Counted from the stretch's first letter, positions 9,825 through 19,968 are shown. The stretch is DNA of 37,758 bases from Prochlorococcus sp. AG-442-B03 (GCA_003212395.1 QCPU01000011.1:1-37758); one strand, 5' to 3'. Notes: generated by a model from the sequence alone, not told the origin. Numbers and translations: made by a program.

Positions 9825-10691
9825 GTGGATTTAAATACTCCAACAATAAGTAAGATCATTGATAGTTGGATCGATGAAGATATAGGTAGGGGAGATCTTA
9901 CAAGTCCCTCTATTACAGAAGAGAATGGCAATGCATATTGGATTGCAAAAGAGGAGGGCATATTTTGTGGGGTTGAAATTATAAAAGAAATTTTTAAAAA
10001 AATTGATTTAAAAATCAGTCCAAAATTTAATATCTCTGATGGAGATAAATTTGTTAAAGATCAAAAACTTTTAGAAATATATGGACCTTCAAAAAGTTTA
10101 CTCGCTAGTGAAAGAATCAGCTTAAATATAGTAATGCATTTATCTGGAATATCAACATATACAAAGAATCTTATAGATAAATTAGAAGGCACAAATATAA
10201 AATTAGCAGATACTAGGAAAACGACTCCTGGCTTAAGAATATTTGAAAAATATGCATTCAAATGCGGAGGTGGAGTGAACCATAGAATGGGACTATACGA
10301 TGCTGCTATGATAAAAGAAAATCATATTGCATGGACAGATAATCTTAAGAATGCAGTACAAAAAATTCGCCTAAATTCTCCTTTTACAACTCATATCATA
10401 ATTGAAGCTGAGAATATCGAACAGGCAAAAGAAGCAGTATTAGCAGGAGCGGATAGTGTCTTATTAGATGAACTTAGTCCTGAAACAATCAAAAAAAACG
10501 TTCAAGAATTAAGAGATTTATCAATTAATAGCTTAAAAAAAGAAGTCAATAAAAATTTGATAATAGAAGTTTCTGGAATAAAACCTGAAGAAATTAGTAA
10601 ATATCTAATAAAAGGTATTGATTTGATTTCAACAAGTTCTTCTATTACCAAAAGTGATTGGATTGATTTAAGTATGCGTTATATTAATTAA
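9825..10691 (+). CDS. nadC: Nicotinate-nucleotide pyrophosphorylase (carboxylating)
   Basis: Quinolinate phosphoribosyltransferase converts quinolinate and PRPP to nicotinate mononucleotide in de novo NAD synthesis. The 288-residue length is typical. The conserved RKTTPGLR motif (131-138) and the following GGGVNHRMGLYDAAMIKENH region carry the substrate-binding Arg, His and Lys residues. The start is GTG at 9825, which gives the family's short N-terminus before the EDIGRGDLT motif (residues 18-26). argS follows after 27 bases, so nadC, argS and the aminotransferase could be one operon. Confidence 0.95.
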   Translation: MDLNTPTISKIIDSWIDEDIGRGDLTSPSITEENGNAYWIAKEEGIFCGVEIIKEIFKKIDLKISPKFNISDGDKFVKDQKLLEIYGPSKSLLASERISLNIVMHLSGISTYTKNLIDKLEGTNIKLADTRKTTPGLRIFEKYAFKCGGGVNHRMGLYDAAMIKENHIAWTDNLKNAVQKIRLNSPFTTHIIIEAENIEQAKEAVLAGADSVLLDELSPETIKKNVQELRDLSINSLKKEVNKNLIIEVSGIKPEEISKYLIKGIDLISTSSSITKSDWIDLSMRYIN

Positions 10692-10718
10692 TCATATAGA
10701 TAAATAATTGAATAAATA

Positions 10719-12533
10719 ATGCTAATCATTTTTAAAGAATTAAAAAATAATTTCGAACAAATTCTTTTAGATAGTCTTAAAAAAAATGATAAAGAAAGAG
10801 AATTCGAAATTCTTAGAAAGAATTTAATTACACAATCATCAAAAGAGGAATTTGGTGATTATCAGTGTAATGTTTGTTTAAGTTTATCTAAAATATATAA
10901 AAAGAACCCAAGAGATATTTCTAATGATTTTGTTAACCTTTTAAATAAAAATAAAAGCATAGCAAAATTATGTAAAAGTCTAGAAATAGCTGGACCTGGA
11001 TTTATAAATATAAAATTAAAAGATGAAGTTCTAATAAATGAAATTAAATCAAATATTCAATGCCAAAGGGGTGGAGTACCTCAAATTAAAAAAGATTTAG
11101 ATAATGGCTTATCAAATAAAGTAATTGTAGATTTTTCTAGTCCTAATATTGCTAAAGAAATGCATGTAGGGCATTTAAGATCAACAATAATAGGAGATTC
11201 AATATCCAGAATTTTCGAATTAAGAGGTTATCAAGTATTAAGACTAAATCATGTTGGCGATTGGGGAACGCAATTTGGAATGCTTATTACTCAGCTCAAA
11301 GATTTATATTCAAATGATTTAGAGGAGATAGGCAAAATTATGATAAGTGATTTAGTTGAATTTTATAAAGAATCAAAAAAAAGATTTGATAATGAATCTG
11401 AATTCAAAAAAAGATCTAGAGAGGAAGTAGTTAAGTTACAAAGTGGAGATATTAAATCGATTAAAGCTTGGAAATTATTATGTGATCAATCTAGAAAAGA
11501 ATTTGATGAAATCTATAAAAATTTAAAAATAAAAATACAAGAAAGAGGTGAATCTTTTTATAATCCCTTCTTAAGATCAGTTATTGAGGATTTGAATTTA
11601 AAAAATATATTAGTAGAAGATCAAGGAGCAAAATGTGTATTTTTAGATGGGATGACTAATAAAGAGGGCAAACCTTTACCGCTAATTATTCAAAAAAAAG
11701 ATGGGGGTTTTAACTATGCCACAACAGATCTTGCTGCTATAAGATACAGATTCAATAAACCTCCTTATGGGGATGATGCTTCGAGAATTATTTATGTAAC
11801 TGATCATGGACAAGCAAATCATTTTGCTGGAGTTTTTCAAGTTGCAAAAAAAGCAAAATGGATCCCAGACAATTGCCAAGTAGACCATGTCCCTTTTGGT
11901 TTAGTTCAAGGCATTGATGGCAAAAAACTAAAGACAAGGGAAGGTGAAACAATACGTTTAAAAGATTTATTAAAAGAAGCAGTTAGAAGAGCAAAAGAAG
12001 ATTTATTGAAAAGATTAGAAGATGAAAATCGTTACGAGACAGAAGATTTTATTGCAAATACTTCAAGAATAATTGGATTAGGAGCTGTTAAATATGCAGA
12101 TTTAAGCCAAAATAGGATTACAAATTATCAATTTAGTTTTGATAAAATGCTTTCCCTAAATGGTAATACGGCTCCTTATTTGTTATATACGCTTGTAAGA
12201 ATTGCAGGAATTAAAAGAAAAAATGATTTTGTTTATGACTCTAAAGATTTTCAATATACAAATTATGAACATAAATCTGAGTGGAAACTTATCAGAAAAT
12301 TACTTAAGTTCGATGAAGTCATAATATCTATTGAAAAAGACTTAATGCCAAATAGATTATGCAATTATCTATTTGAGCTATGTCAGACTTTTAATAGATT
12401 CTATGATCAAGTTCCAATACTCAAAGAAGAAAAATATATAAAAATTTCTAGACTGAATTTATGTGATCTAACTGCAAAAACACTAAAATTAAGTCTAGAG
12501 CTTCTAGGAATTGAAACTTTAGAAAGAATGTAA
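10719..12533 (+). CDS. argS: Arginyl-tRNA synthetase
   Basis: This class I synthetase charges tRNA-Arg with arginine. It is 604 residues, slightly longer than the E. coli enzyme. An N-terminal additional domain (about 1-110) is followed by the HIGH-type motif HVGH (149-152) in [20 protein letters not shown]. As in most ArgS, a canonical KMSKS is absent; the [13 protein letters not shown] segment stands in its place. The C-terminal DALR-type anticodon-binding domain is recognisable ([15 protein letters not shown] and the terminal [14 protein letters not shown]). Its TAA stop shares one base with the ATG of the next gene (TAATG), indicating coupled translation. Confidence 0.97.
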   Translation: MLIIFKELKNNFEQILLDSLKKNDKEREFEILRKNLITQSSKEEFGDYQCNVCLSLSKIYKKNPRDISNDFVNLLNKNKSIAKLCKSLEIAGPGFINIKLKDEVLINEIKSNIQCQRGGVPQIKKDLDNGLSNKVIVDFSSPNIAKEMHVGHLRSTIIGDSISRIFELRGYQVLRLNHVGDWGTQFGMLITQLKDLYSNDLEEIGKIMISDLVEFYKESKKRFDNESEFKKRSREEVVKLQSGDIKSIKAWKLLCDQSRKEFDEIYKNLKIKIQERGESFYNPFLRSVIEDLNLKNILVEDQGAKCVFLDGMTNKEGKPLPLIIQKKDGGFNYATTDLAAIRYRFNKPPYGDDASRIIYVTDHGQANHFAGVFQVAKKAKWIPDNCQVDHVPFGLVQGIDGKKLKTREGETIRLKDLLKEAVRRAKEDLLKRLEDENRYETEDFIANTSRIIGLGAVKYADLSQNRITNYQFSFDKMLSLNGNTAPYLLYTLVRIAGIKRKNDFVYDSKDFQYTNYEHKSEWKLIRKLLKFDEVIISIEKDLMPNRLCNYLFELCQTFNRFYDQVPILKEEKYIKISRLNLCDLTAKTLKLSLELLGIETLERM

Positions 12534-13642
12534 TGAATGATTTTGATCAATTAAATAATCTTTTCCCAAGACCAAGAGAAGAAATAATAAATATGCAGTC
12601 TTACTCTGCACCTTTAGAAAATAGAAGAAATTTACTCCGCTTAGACTTTAATGAAAATACTCTAGGTCCAAGTCCTAATGTTTTCAAGGCATTACAAGCG
12701 ATAAAATTAAATGAGATTTCAATTTATCCAGAATACGATATATTAAAAAATTTTTTATGTGATAAATATCTTGATTCAAGAAAATTTGATAATGATGAAA
12801 TTGGAATTTTCAATGGAGCAGACGCAGCAATAAATGCAATCTTCAATTGCTTTGGAGAAAAAGATCAAATATTTCTAACCACGAATCCAACTTTTGGTTA
12901 CTATTCTCCTTGTTCAGAAATGCGAGGAATGAAAAAAATAACTTGTTCTTACATTGGAGAAAATTTTCTATTTCCCATCGAAGAATTTAGTGAAAAAATT
13001 ATAAAGTATAATCCAAAGTTAATATTTATTTGTAATCCAAATAATCCTACAGGAACAGTTTTAAGTGCTCAAGAGATAATTAACTTAGCAAATATCAAAA
13101 ACGATTCATTGGTTATTGTTGATGAACTATATGAAAAATTTAATGGAGATAGTCTTCTTGAATCGATAGATTTTGAAAAGAATAATAATATACTAATAAT
13201 CCAATCTCTATCAAAAACAGCTGGTTTAGCTGGTTTAAGAATAGGTTTTACTTTTGGCAATAAAAATTTAATTAATTACATTAATAAAGTTACAGGACCA
13301 TATGATGTAAATAGTTTTGCTATTACGGCAGCATTAGCAGCACTTAAAGACAAATCATATATTGATAATTATGTTTCAGAAGTCAAAAAAGCAAGGGAAT
13401 GGATTTTAAATAAATTTAAGTCAACAAAAATCAGAACTCATTTTAGTGGTGGAAATTATTTCTTAATTTGGCCAAAAACAGATCCTAAAATTTTAATAAA
13501 AAAGATGAAAGAAAAAGGTATTCTTATAAGAAGTATGGAAAACAAAAAAGATATTGGTAAGTCAATAAGGGTTAGTATTGGGACTAAAGAACAAATGATT
13601 TTTTTCTGGGACAACTACAAGGTTTTAGATTTAATAAATTAA
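12533..13642 (+). CDS. PLP-dependent aminotransferase, histidinol-phosphate aminotransferase-like
   Basis: This is a fold-type I, class I/II aminotransferase related to HisC and to the CobD/CobC decarboxylases. Visible features in its 369 residues are LDFNENTLGPSP (38-49), YPEYD (65-69), NPNNPTG (168-174), VDELY (196-200) and the PLP-lysine segment SLSKTAGLAGLRIG with Lys228. The NEN and YPEYD motifs fit HisC, but the sequence diverges enough that another amino donor or substrate is possible. Whether it is the organism's only HisC cannot be judged from this window. It overlaps argS by one base and the converging MBL-like gene by four bases (13639-13642). Confidence 0.8.
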   Translation: MNDFDQLNNLFPRPREEIINMQSYSAPLENRRNLLRLDFNENTLGPSPNVFKALQAIKLNEISIYPEYDILKNFLCDKYLDSRKFDNDEIGIFNGADAAINAIFNCFGEKDQIFLTTNPTFGYYSPCSEMRGMKKITCSYIGENFLFPIEEFSEKIIKYNPKLIFICNPNNPTGTVLSAQEIINLANIKNDSLVIVDELYEKFNGDSLLESIDFEKNNNILIIQSLSKTAGLAGLRIGFTFGNKNLINYINKVTGPYDVNSFAITAALAALKDKSYIDNYVSEVKKAREWILNKFKSTKIRTHFSGGNYFLIWPKTDPKILIKKMKEKGILIRSMENKKDIGKSIRVSIGTKEQMIFFWDNYKVLDLIN

Positions 13643-14364
13643 TTACCAAAAATATAAATTGTATTTTGATCGATTCTTTTAGGTTTTATTTGAAAATTTT
13701 TTCCAACATACTTTACTTTAAAATTTTTCATATTTTCGATAAACAAATCAGCATTTGAGAAATCACATTCTTTGTTAATTTTTTTGCCACGAGCAAAGTA
13801 AACAGGAATAACTACATTGGGTTTTAGAAGCTTAACTATTCTTGAAGCCTCTTGCCCATCATAAGATTTTATTCCTCCTCCAATTGAAATAAATAAGATA
13901 TCTGGGCGAGACAAAATAATTTGACTATTGATATCAATGTCACCAGCAGCGCCTCCCATATGAACAATTTTAAGATCATTCTGCTCCCAACTCCAAACAG
14001 TTGCCATCCCAAATCTTCTTCCATCTACTCTGTCATGTGGGACGGAAATTCCATTTAATAAAATATCCTCAAATTGATAGATTCCTGGCTCTACAAACAT
14101 TAATTGATTATTAGGGTTATATCCTTCATCTAGAAGCCTAGAACTAGCCAAAATAAAATCTGCGTTGACTTCTTTGGGCTCTTTTAAATTGCTTGCACAA
14201 CCTATTGATTTAAAGGGATTTATAAGAATCGATTTTTCAGCACTATTAATTAAGAAACTACTATGTCCCAGACTTTTTATTACTAAATTCCTTGCCAATA
14301 ATGAGGTAGGTAAAAAAGAGGTAAATAATATAAAAAAGAAAAAGTTTTTAATTTGAGAAATCAT
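13639..14364 (-). CDS. Metallo-beta-lactamase-fold protein lacking the metal-binding motif
   Basis: The 241-residue protein resembles the small MBL-fold hydrolases of the UPF0173/YtkL type. It has the opening pattern LGHSSFLIN (32-40), then ILINPF, a central HMGGAAGDIDINSQIILSRPD segment (135 on) and an IGGG loop (161-164). Where the family has HxHxDH, the sequence reads ASSRLLDEGYNP (73-84), with no histidine. Single histidines remain at 34, 110 and 135. Residues 7-23 are hydrophobic and look like a signal peptide or anchor. I infer a non-hydrolytic or altered-site protein, possibly exported. It is the last gene of the minus-strand run, 20 bases after trpG. Confidence 0.72.
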   Translation of the reverse strand: MISQIKNFFFFILFTSFLPTSLLARNLVIKSLGHSSFLINSAEKSILINPFKSIGCASNLKEPKEVNADFILASSRLLDEGYNPNNQLMFVEPGIYQFEDILLNGISVPHDRVDGRRFGMATVWSWEQNDLKIVHMGGAAGDIDINSQIILSRPDILFISIGGGIKSYDGQEASRIVKLLKPNVVIPVYFARGKKINKECDFSNADLFIENMKNFKVKYVGKNFQIKPKRIDQNTIYIFGN

Positions 14365-14384
14365 AATATTAATTTTTTTGTATT

Positions 14385-14981
14385 TTACTTTTGTTCAGCC
14401 ATTTTTAGAAAATTACTAATTAATTTATGACCAAATTGTGTCAATACACTTTCAGGATGAAACTGTACTCCATGCAAATGATTATATTCTTTGTGAGAAA
14501 TAGCCATAATAGTTGAGTCTTCTAAAGTCGCAGTTATATTGAAACAAGTTGGTAAAGAACTTGAATCAACTATAAGACTATGATATCTAGTCGCCACAAA
14601 TGGAGTCTCTATATCTTTAAACAAACCTTTTTGATTATGAAATATTTTGGATGTCTTACCATGCATAAGTTCTTTCCCAACTATAACCTTACCACCAAAA
14701 GCTTGGGCCAATGCTTGATGCCCTAAACAAACTCCTAATGTCGGAATATTTTTAGATAAATTTTTTAGTATTGGCAGACAAATTCCAGATTGATCTGGAT
14801 TACCAGGACCTGGAGATAATAGGATGCCACTGGGATTTAGTTTGATAATTTCATCTAAAGTAATTTCATCATTTCTTTTAACTATTAATTCTCTAGTTAT
14901 TTCATGCTCAACAGAAAGTTCTCCTAAATATTGAACAAGGTTATATGTAAAACTATCGTAATTATCAATAACAAGAAACAT
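14385..14981 (-). CDS. trpG: Anthranilate/aminodeoxychorismate synthase glutamine amidotransferase subunit
   Basis: This class I glutamine amidotransferase supplies ammonia to a chorismate-using synthase. The 198 residues start with FLVIDNYDSFTYNLVQYLGE. The catalytic triad is Cys85 in GVCLGHQ, His175 and Glu177 in HGVQFHPES. No TrpE or PabB gene is beside it, so the sequence does not tell whether it serves tryptophan, folate or both. A shared (amphibolic) TrpG/PabA is common when only one copy exists. It lies two bases after dgkA in the run prfB to MBL. Confidence 0.92.
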   Translation of the reverse strand: MFLVIDNYDSFTYNLVQYLGELSVEHEITRELIVKRNDEITLDEIIKLNPSGILLSPGPGNPDQSGICLPILKNLSKNIPTLGVCLGHQALAQAFGGKVIVGKELMHGKTSKIFHNQKGLFKDIETPFVATRYHSLIVDSSSLPTCFNITATLEDSTIMAISHKEYNHLHGVQFHPESVLTQFGHKLISNFLKMAEQK

Positions 14982-14983
14982 AT

Positions 14984-15403
14984 TTATATAGATCCAAATA
15001 AGAACTTAATTTTAGGAACAAAAATATATACAGCAATAATAACAGAATTAATGGAAGCTAATAACACTGCTCCTGCAGAAGTATCTTTTGAAATTTTAGC
15101 CAAACTACTAAATTCTTTTTTCACTACTAAATCGACTATTGATTCAATAGATGTGTTTAATATTTCTAATATTAAAACAGACATAATTGTGGCAATCAAA
15201 ATTACATAATTACTTTGACTAATTTGCAGTAAAAAACCAATCATTAAACTTGTAAATGCAAAAATTAATTGAATTTTAAAATTTCTTGAAGTTTTTAATA
15301 CATAAATAATTCCACTAAAAGCATACTTAAAACTTTTTAATACATTACTAGAAGTGTTATATGTGTCTATTCTATTTTTTAGAGAGTTTATTTTTTTATT
15401 CAT
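14984..15403 (-). CDS. dgkA: Diacylglycerol/undecaprenol kinase family (DgkA)
   Basis: This small integral membrane kinase has 139 residues and three predicted membrane helices (about 45-60, 64-82 and 112-132). The family signature EILNTSIESIVD is at 80-91, followed by KISKDTSAGAVLL. The homologues phosphorylate diacylglycerol in proteobacteria or undecaprenol in Gram-positives; the substrate here is not fixed by sequence. The N-terminal 30 residues are polar and basic. It sits between ybeY (6-base gap) and trpG (2-base gap). The dgkA-ybeY pairing is widespread in bacteria and supports both calls. Confidence 0.9.
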   Translation of the reverse strand: MNKKINSLKNRIDTYNTSSNVLKSFKYAFSGIIYVLKTSRNFKIQLIFAFTSLMIGFLLQISQSNYVILIATIMSVLILEILNTSIESIVDLVVKKEFSSLAKISKDTSAGAVLLASINSVIIAVYIFVPKIKFLFGSI

Positions 15404-15409
15404 ATATTT

Positions 15410-15952
15410 TTAATCTAATTTTTTAATTAAATATTCCTGAAAATTTAACATATTTTCTAAATCAAGATCATTATTATGTTCCCATCCCAAAAGATGTAAA
15501 AATCCATGACTAGCCAACCAGATCATCTCTTTATAAATTGAATGTTTATATTCATAAGATTGCTCAAGTGCCATGTCTAATGATATAAATATATCTCCCA
15601 ACTCTATGTGATCTAAATTATTTAGAGATTCATCATCAATAATTGGAAAAGATAGAACATCAGTTGGTCCATTTTTTTGCATCCACTTCTGGTTCAATAA
15701 AGCAATTTCTTGATTAGATATTATCTGTAAGCCTAATGAAAAAGAATTTTTTTCAAAAATGAAATTTGACAATTTATAATCATCCTTTTTTAATATTATT
15801 TTTATCCAAGATAAAAAAACTTTCTCCCAAAAATTAGATTCAAAAATAAGCTTATTTTTAGAATCTTTTAACTTATTTGAAAATTGAGAAAATTCATTAC
15901 ATTTAAAAACCAAATCTAAATTTATTTCAGAAATAATTTTTCTGTCATACAT
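15410..15952 (-). CDS. ybeY: Endoribonuclease YbeY (rRNA maturation factor)
   Basis: YbeY is a zinc-dependent single-strand endoribonuclease involved in 16S rRNA 3'-end maturation and ribosome quality control. The metal motif H-x3-H-x5-H is intact in [12 protein letters not shown], giving His149, His153 and His159. The TDVLSFPI motif is at 97-104 and LGDIFISLD at 118-126. The 180-residue length is a little above the family norm owing to an N-terminal stretch of about 20 residues. The gene is two bases from DUF3285 and six from dgkA, well inside the operon that begins with prfB. Confidence 0.94.
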   Translation of the reverse strand: MYDRKIISEINLDLVFKCNEFSQFSNKLKDSKNKLIFESNFWEKVFLSWIKIILKKDDYKLSNFIFEKNSFSLGLQIISNQEIALLNQKWMQKNGPTDVLSFPIIDDESLNNLDHIELGDIFISLDMALEQSYEYKHSIYKEMIWLASHGFLHLLGWEHNNDLDLENMLNFQEYLIKKLD

Positions 15953-15954
15953 TT

Positions 15955-16137
15955 TTATACAGGAATATTAGGCTTACCTATTGTGGCTAGAAGTATTAAT
16001 ATCCCAATTAAAACTAGAAAGGTTATTGAAAAATGAGAAATACTTTTTGATCCCTTCCTTACCATGTTTCGCATAGCAAGCTTTATAAAGCTTGGAGGAG
16101 CAACTTTTTTTTCTATATTTTCGTTTTTATTTTTCAT
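15955..16137 (-). CDS. DUF3285 small membrane protein
   Basis: A 60-residue protein between prfB and ybeY matches the cyanobacterial DUF3285 pattern: [19 protein letters not shown] in a basic N-terminal half, then one membrane helix (about residues 36-54) and a short polar tail. The gaps are three bases to prfB and two to ybeY, so it is co-transcribed and probably co-translated. Function is unknown. The basic, amphipathic front before a single helix would suit a membrane-attached RNA- or ribosome-associated role, but this is only an inference from its neighbours. Confidence 0.8.
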   Translation of the reverse strand: MKNKNENIEKKVAPPSFIKLAMRNMVRKGSKSISHFSITFLVLIGILILLATIGKPNIPV

Positions 16138-16140
16138 TAG

Positions 16141-17263
16141 TTATTCAATAGATTCTTTAGAAGAAATCTTCATACGTAATAATGCATGTATGAATGGTTC
16201 AAGTCCACCATCTAAAACACTATCTAATTCGTTAGTCTCCTGCATAGTCCTAAGATCTTTTACCATTTGATAGGGATGGAAAACATAATTTCTTATTTGA
16301 TTGCCCCATGCAGCTTCCACAATATCACCTTTAATATCAGCGACTTCTGCAGCTCGTTGTTCTTTAGCAATTACTAATAGTTTAGACTTTAGAAGTAACA
16401 TAGCTTTTTCTTTATTTTGTAATTGCGATCTTTCTTGGGTGCATCTTACTGAAATCCCTGAAGGCAAATGAACAATTCTTACTGCTGTTTCTACTTTATT
16501 AACATTTTGTCCTCCCGCTCCACCGGATCTACTCGTTGTAATTTCTAAATCTTTTTCAGGTATTTCAAGTGAAATATTGTCATCTAATTTTGGCATGACC
16601 TCCACCCCAGCAAAGCTGGTTTGTCTTTTACCATTAGCATTGAAAGGAGAAATTCTTACTAATCTATGAGTTCCTTTTTCATGTTGTAAATATCCGTATG
16701 CATATTTTCCATCAATTTCAAAGGTTACACTTTTGATACCTGCTTCTTCTCCTTGAGATAATTCATTGATAATTAAACTCATTTGATTATTATCGGCCCA
16801 TCTTGAATACATTCTCAATAATATCTCTACCCAATCCTGAGCATCTGTTCCACCAGCACCTGCGTTAATAGAAACTACTGCTCCTTCCTTATCGTATTCA
16901 CCACATAACAATCTTTCAAATTCCCATTTATCTAAATTCTCTCTTAATTTCATTAATCCCTGCTTGGATTCCAAAATCATTTCCTCTTCAGGTTCTAAAG
17001 AATAAAGCTCAAGAGAGGCATTAGCATCAGAAATAAAAGTTTTCCATTTATCTAACAATTCAAGTTGTGCCTTAACATCATCAAGGATTAACATTTGTTT
17101 TTTCGCTTCTTCTTGATTCTCCCAAAATTCAGGCTGAGCAGATATTTGCTCTAACTCTCTCCTTTTCGCTTTTAATCTTGGAACGTCAAAGACAATCCTG
17201 AGCATTACCCAGGCGCTCTGTTAGTTCCGAAAGATCTTTTTTGAAATCTGTAATATCTATCAA
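16141..17263 (-). CDS. prfB: Peptide chain release factor 2, read through a +1 programmed frameshift
   Basis: RF2 releases finished proteins at UGA and UAA. The main frame has the RF2 stop-recognition motif SPF (in [14 protein letters not shown]) and the catalytic GGQ (in [13 protein letters not shown]). The conserved N-terminus is not in that frame. A short frame opens at TTG 17263-17261 and encodes about 25 residues ([19 protein letters not shown]..), then meets an in-frame TGA at 17188-17186 directly after CTT. Skipping one base at CTT-T-GAC enters the long frame at [13 protein letters not shown]. The joined product is about 373 residues, close to the 365 of E. coli RF2. The first in-frame ATG of the long frame (17205) would lose the N-terminal helix. 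It is the first gene of a minus-strand operon of six. Confidence 0.93.
17180..17205 (-). promoter_or_regulatory. prfB programmed +1 frameshift site
   Basis: Read on the minus strand, the site is CAGGATTGT-CTT-TGA-C, with CTT at 17191-17189 and TGA at 17188-17186. In RF2 genes of many bacteria, slow UGA decoding at CUU-UGA-C lets peptidyl-tRNA-Leu slip one base to UUU, so low RF2 raises its own synthesis. An internal Shine-Dalgarno usually lies just upstream. Here only AGGA (5 bases from CTT) is present, weaker than AGGGGG of E. coli. Confidence 0.88.
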
Positions 17264-17339
17264 AATAGAATTTAATCGTTATTTATAATCTAACAGGCAC
17301 TTTTGTTTAATAGTATAAACTAAGTATTATTTTAAAAAA

Positions 17340-17594
17340 ATGTCCAAAGTTGAAATTTATACTTGGCAATATTGCCCATTCTGTATTCGAGCAAAATCTC
17401 TACTCAAGAAAAAAAATATAAATTTTACAGAATATAAAATAGATGGCGACGAAGATGCCAGAGCATTGATGATTGCAAGAGCTGATGGTAGAAGAACATT
17501 ACCACAAATATTTATAGATAATGATGGTATCGGAGGCTGCGATGAACTCTACACATTAGAAAATGAAAATAAATTAGACGCATTATTAAACTAG
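17340..17594 (+). CDS. grxC: Glutaredoxin, GrxC type
   Basis: This dithiol glutaredoxin has 84 residues and the active site CPFC (12-15) in [11 protein letters not shown]. The glutathione-binding TLP (53-55) and GGCDEL (65-70) motifs are also present. It reduces disulfides and glutathione mixed disulfides using glutathione. The next gene, five bases downstream, makes glutathione, so enzyme and cofactor synthesis are co-transcribed. The start ATG at 17340 follows an A-run and has no obvious Shine-Dalgarno. The 76 bases upstream are shared with the divergent prfB start. Confidence 0.95.
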   Translation: MSKVEIYTWQYCPFCIRAKSLLKKKNINFTEYKIDGDEDARALMIARADGRRTLPQIFIDNDGIGGCDELYTLENENKLDALLN

Positions 17595-17599
17595 ATCTT

Positions 17600-18523
17600 A
17601 TGAAATTTCTATTCGTAATAGATCCAATAAAAAATATAAATCCCTTAAAAGATTCAACTGCTGCTTTAATGCAAGCATCCTCAAAAAAAAACATTGAAAT
17701 CTGGAGTTGTACTCCTCAGGACCTTGAAGCTAGAGGTGATGAAGTATGGGCATCTTCTGTAAAAGTTGAAGTTAATCCGTGGATTTCTTTAAAAGATAAT
17801 GATTGCATACCTCTCGCCGAATTTAATTGCATTTGGATGAGAAAAGATCCTCCTGTAAATGAGGCTTATTTATATGCAACCCATCTTTTAGAAGTTGCCG
17901 AAAGAAAAGGAGTAAAAGTAATCAACAAACCCTCATCGTTAAGAGCATGGAATGAAAAGCTAGGTGCTTTGAGATATAGCCACTTAATGGCACCTACAAT
18001 AGTTGCGAATAAGGTAAAAGATCTTATTAATTTTGCAAATATAAATAATGAAGTAGTCATAAAACCTCTGGGAGGAAAAGGTGGTCAAGGTGTTATAAGG
18101 ATAAATAAACATTCTCCAGGTATTAAATCAATCATTGAATTAATCACCTCTCAAGAAGAATTACCCGTTATGATGCAAAAATTTATTCCTGAAGTCATAG
18201 AGGGTGATAAAAGAATAATTATCGTAAACGGTGAAGCAATTGGATCAATAAATAGGATTCCTCAAGGAGGCGATTTTAGGAGTAATTTAGCAATGGGAGG
18301 AAAGGCTCAAGCAACATTTTTAACAGAAAAAGAAAAAAGTATCTGCTCAGAATTATCTCAACACTTCAAAGATGAGGGTTTATTTTTTGTAGGTATTGAT
18401 GTAATAAATGGAATGCTTAGCGAGATTAATGTAACCAGTCCAACAGGTTTAAGAGAAATAGAAAATTTATCCAATAAGAATGTTTCAGAGGAAGTTATTG
18501 AAAAATTAGTAGAAATTATCTAG
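17600..18523 (+). CDS. gshB: Glutathione synthetase
   Basis: This ATP-grasp enzyme joins glycine to gamma-glutamylcysteine. The 307-residue protein has the N-terminal IDPI (7-10), MRKDPP (80-85), the ATP-grasp glycine loop [11 protein letters not shown] (155-165) and the C-terminal GIDVI...[14 protein letters not shown] segment. The length is close to E. coli GshB (316). It forms a two-gene unit with grxC. Its last eight bases overlap the 3' end of the opposite-strand menF gene (18516-18523). Confidence 0.96.
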   Translation: MKFLFVIDPIKNINPLKDSTAALMQASSKKNIEIWSCTPQDLEARGDEVWASSVKVEVNPWISLKDNDCIPLAEFNCIWMRKDPPVNEAYLYATHLLEVAERKGVKVINKPSSLRAWNEKLGALRYSHLMAPTIVANKVKDLINFANINNEVVIKPLGGKGGQGVIRINKHSPGIKSIIELITSQEELPVMMQKFIPEVIEGDKRIIIVNGEAIGSINRIPQGGDFRSNLAMGGKAQATFLTEKEKSICSELSQHFKDEGLFFVGIDVINGMLSEINVTSPTGLREIENLSNKNVSEEVIEKLVEII

Positions 18524-19928
18524 GATTTTTAGCGAAAAATATTTGTTTTACTATAGATTCATATTTTAATTTAATCTCATCTATTTCTTTCTCTAAAACG
18601 GAGCCTGAAACTATACCTGAACCGGCGATAAATTCAATATTTTCTTCAATATACCTAGCTCCTCTTATTGTTAGAAGAAATGAAGCATTTCCTGATGAAT
18701 CAACCCAACCCATTGGAGAAGCATAATTTCCTCTAGGAAAAGACTCAAGAGTGTTTATCCAATCCAAAGCTGCATTTTTTGGGTAACCACAAACAGCCGG
18801 AGATGGATGTAAGTTTTTAAGCAATTCAAAAGGACATATATTTTCAACTTTAGAGAAAATGAGTGTTTGCAAATGAGAAATATCTCCAAATGAATTTACC
18901 TTGATATCACTTTTTTTAAAGTTTTTTATTTTTGAAACTTCTAAACATTTAATCAAATACTGTATTACGTAATTATGTTCCTTTAAGTCTTTAGTACTTT
19001 TTAGGAGTTTCTTAAAATTTGAATTAGTCGAGATAGTTCCAGCAAGAGCCTCCAAAGTTAAATTAGGTTTAGTAAAAGAAAATAATTTTTCTGGAGATGC
19101 TCCAAACAAAATATCCTTACTATTTCTTTTCCAAACGTATCTGCATGTATTTGGATGATTCTTTTTTAATCTTTTTAAAATTTCTATTAAACCTAATTTA
19201 TTTTTAAATTTTATTTTAATCCTATTCGCTAAAACTATCTTTTCGAGAATACCTTTTTCTACTAATTGAATTCCTCTATTTACTAATTTTTTCAAACTTT
19301 TATTAGAAGTTTCTAAGTAGCGTGAGAAATCATCAATAATAGGTAAATTAAAACTAGTTTTTAAGCCAGATGATTTTATTAATTCTGAGCCAGAATTAAT
19401 AACTTGATTTCTAATTGTCCAAATTTCTTCAATTAATGTTCTTAATGATGATTTACCTTCAACATGACCATTAATTCTTAACCAACAATTCTTATCACTT
19501 TTAATAATTAATATTTTTGGTAAGATTGCTTCCAAGCTAGGGACATCTGAAGATAAATTCTTGTTATTCAAATTTTCAGAGAAAGAAAATAAATAAATTA
19601 TTTTTGCAAGTGCAGAATTATTTGATTCATTAGTTAAGTTAATTAAATTTTTAAAATTCTCCGAATTAAACTCTTTTGCTACCTCAAATCTTTTTGGACC
19701 ATCCAAAGTAATATATTTACATTTGTCAAAAGCAATATATGAAATACCATCAGATTCGTCCCAAAATGAAGAAAACGGATATTTATTTATAAACAATTCA
19801 TACACTTGAAATAAATCAATACAAGGAATCTCAAGACAAATACTAACTAATCCAGAATTTTCCACTTTCTTTTCGAAAGTGGAAAATACATCTTTTAAAA
19901 AATCTGTTAAGTTTAAATCATTTTTCAT
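18516..19928 (-). CDS. menF: Isochorismate synthase
   Basis: MenF converts chorismate to isochorismate, the first committed step of phylloquinone (vitamin K1) synthesis. The C-terminal half carries the chorismate-binding domain signatures: [37 protein letters not shown] and [10 protein letters not shown] near residues 445-455. The N-terminal 200 residues are poorly conserved, as usual for the family. Its 470 residues fit a menF rather than a trpE product. It is divergent from menA across 101 bases, so the pathway genes share one control region. The 3' end overlaps gshB by eight bases. Confidence 0.92.
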   Translation of the reverse strand: MKNDLNLTDFLKDVFSTFEKKVENSGLVSICLEIPCIDLFQVYELFINKYPFSSFWDESDGISYIAFDKCKYITLDGPKRFEVAKEFNSENFKNLINLTNESNNSALAKIIYLFSFSENLNNKNLSSDVPSLEAILPKILIIKSDKNCWLRINGHVEGKSSLRTLIEEIWTIRNQVINSGSELIKSSGLKTSFNLPIIDDFSRYLETSNKSLKKLVNRGIQLVEKGILEKIVLANRIKIKFKNKLGLIEILKRLKKNHPNTCRYVWKRNSKDILFGASPEKLFSFTKPNLTLEALAGTISTNSNFKKLLKSTKDLKEHNYVIQYLIKCLEVSKIKNFKKSDIKVNSFGDISHLQTLIFSKVENICPFELLKNLHPSPAVCGYPKNAALDWINTLESFPRGNYASPMGWVDSSGNASFLLTIRGARYIEENIEFIAGSGIVSGSVLEKEIDEIKLKYESIVKQIFFAKNPR

Positions 19929-19968
19929 TACTTATTGAAAATAACTAAAAATCATGCAATAAAGTAAA

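Noticed and set aside
17203..17205. ATG as the start of prfB
   Set aside because: It is in the long frame but would begin within the conserved frameshift window and drop the N-terminal helix encoded by the upstream 25-codon frame.
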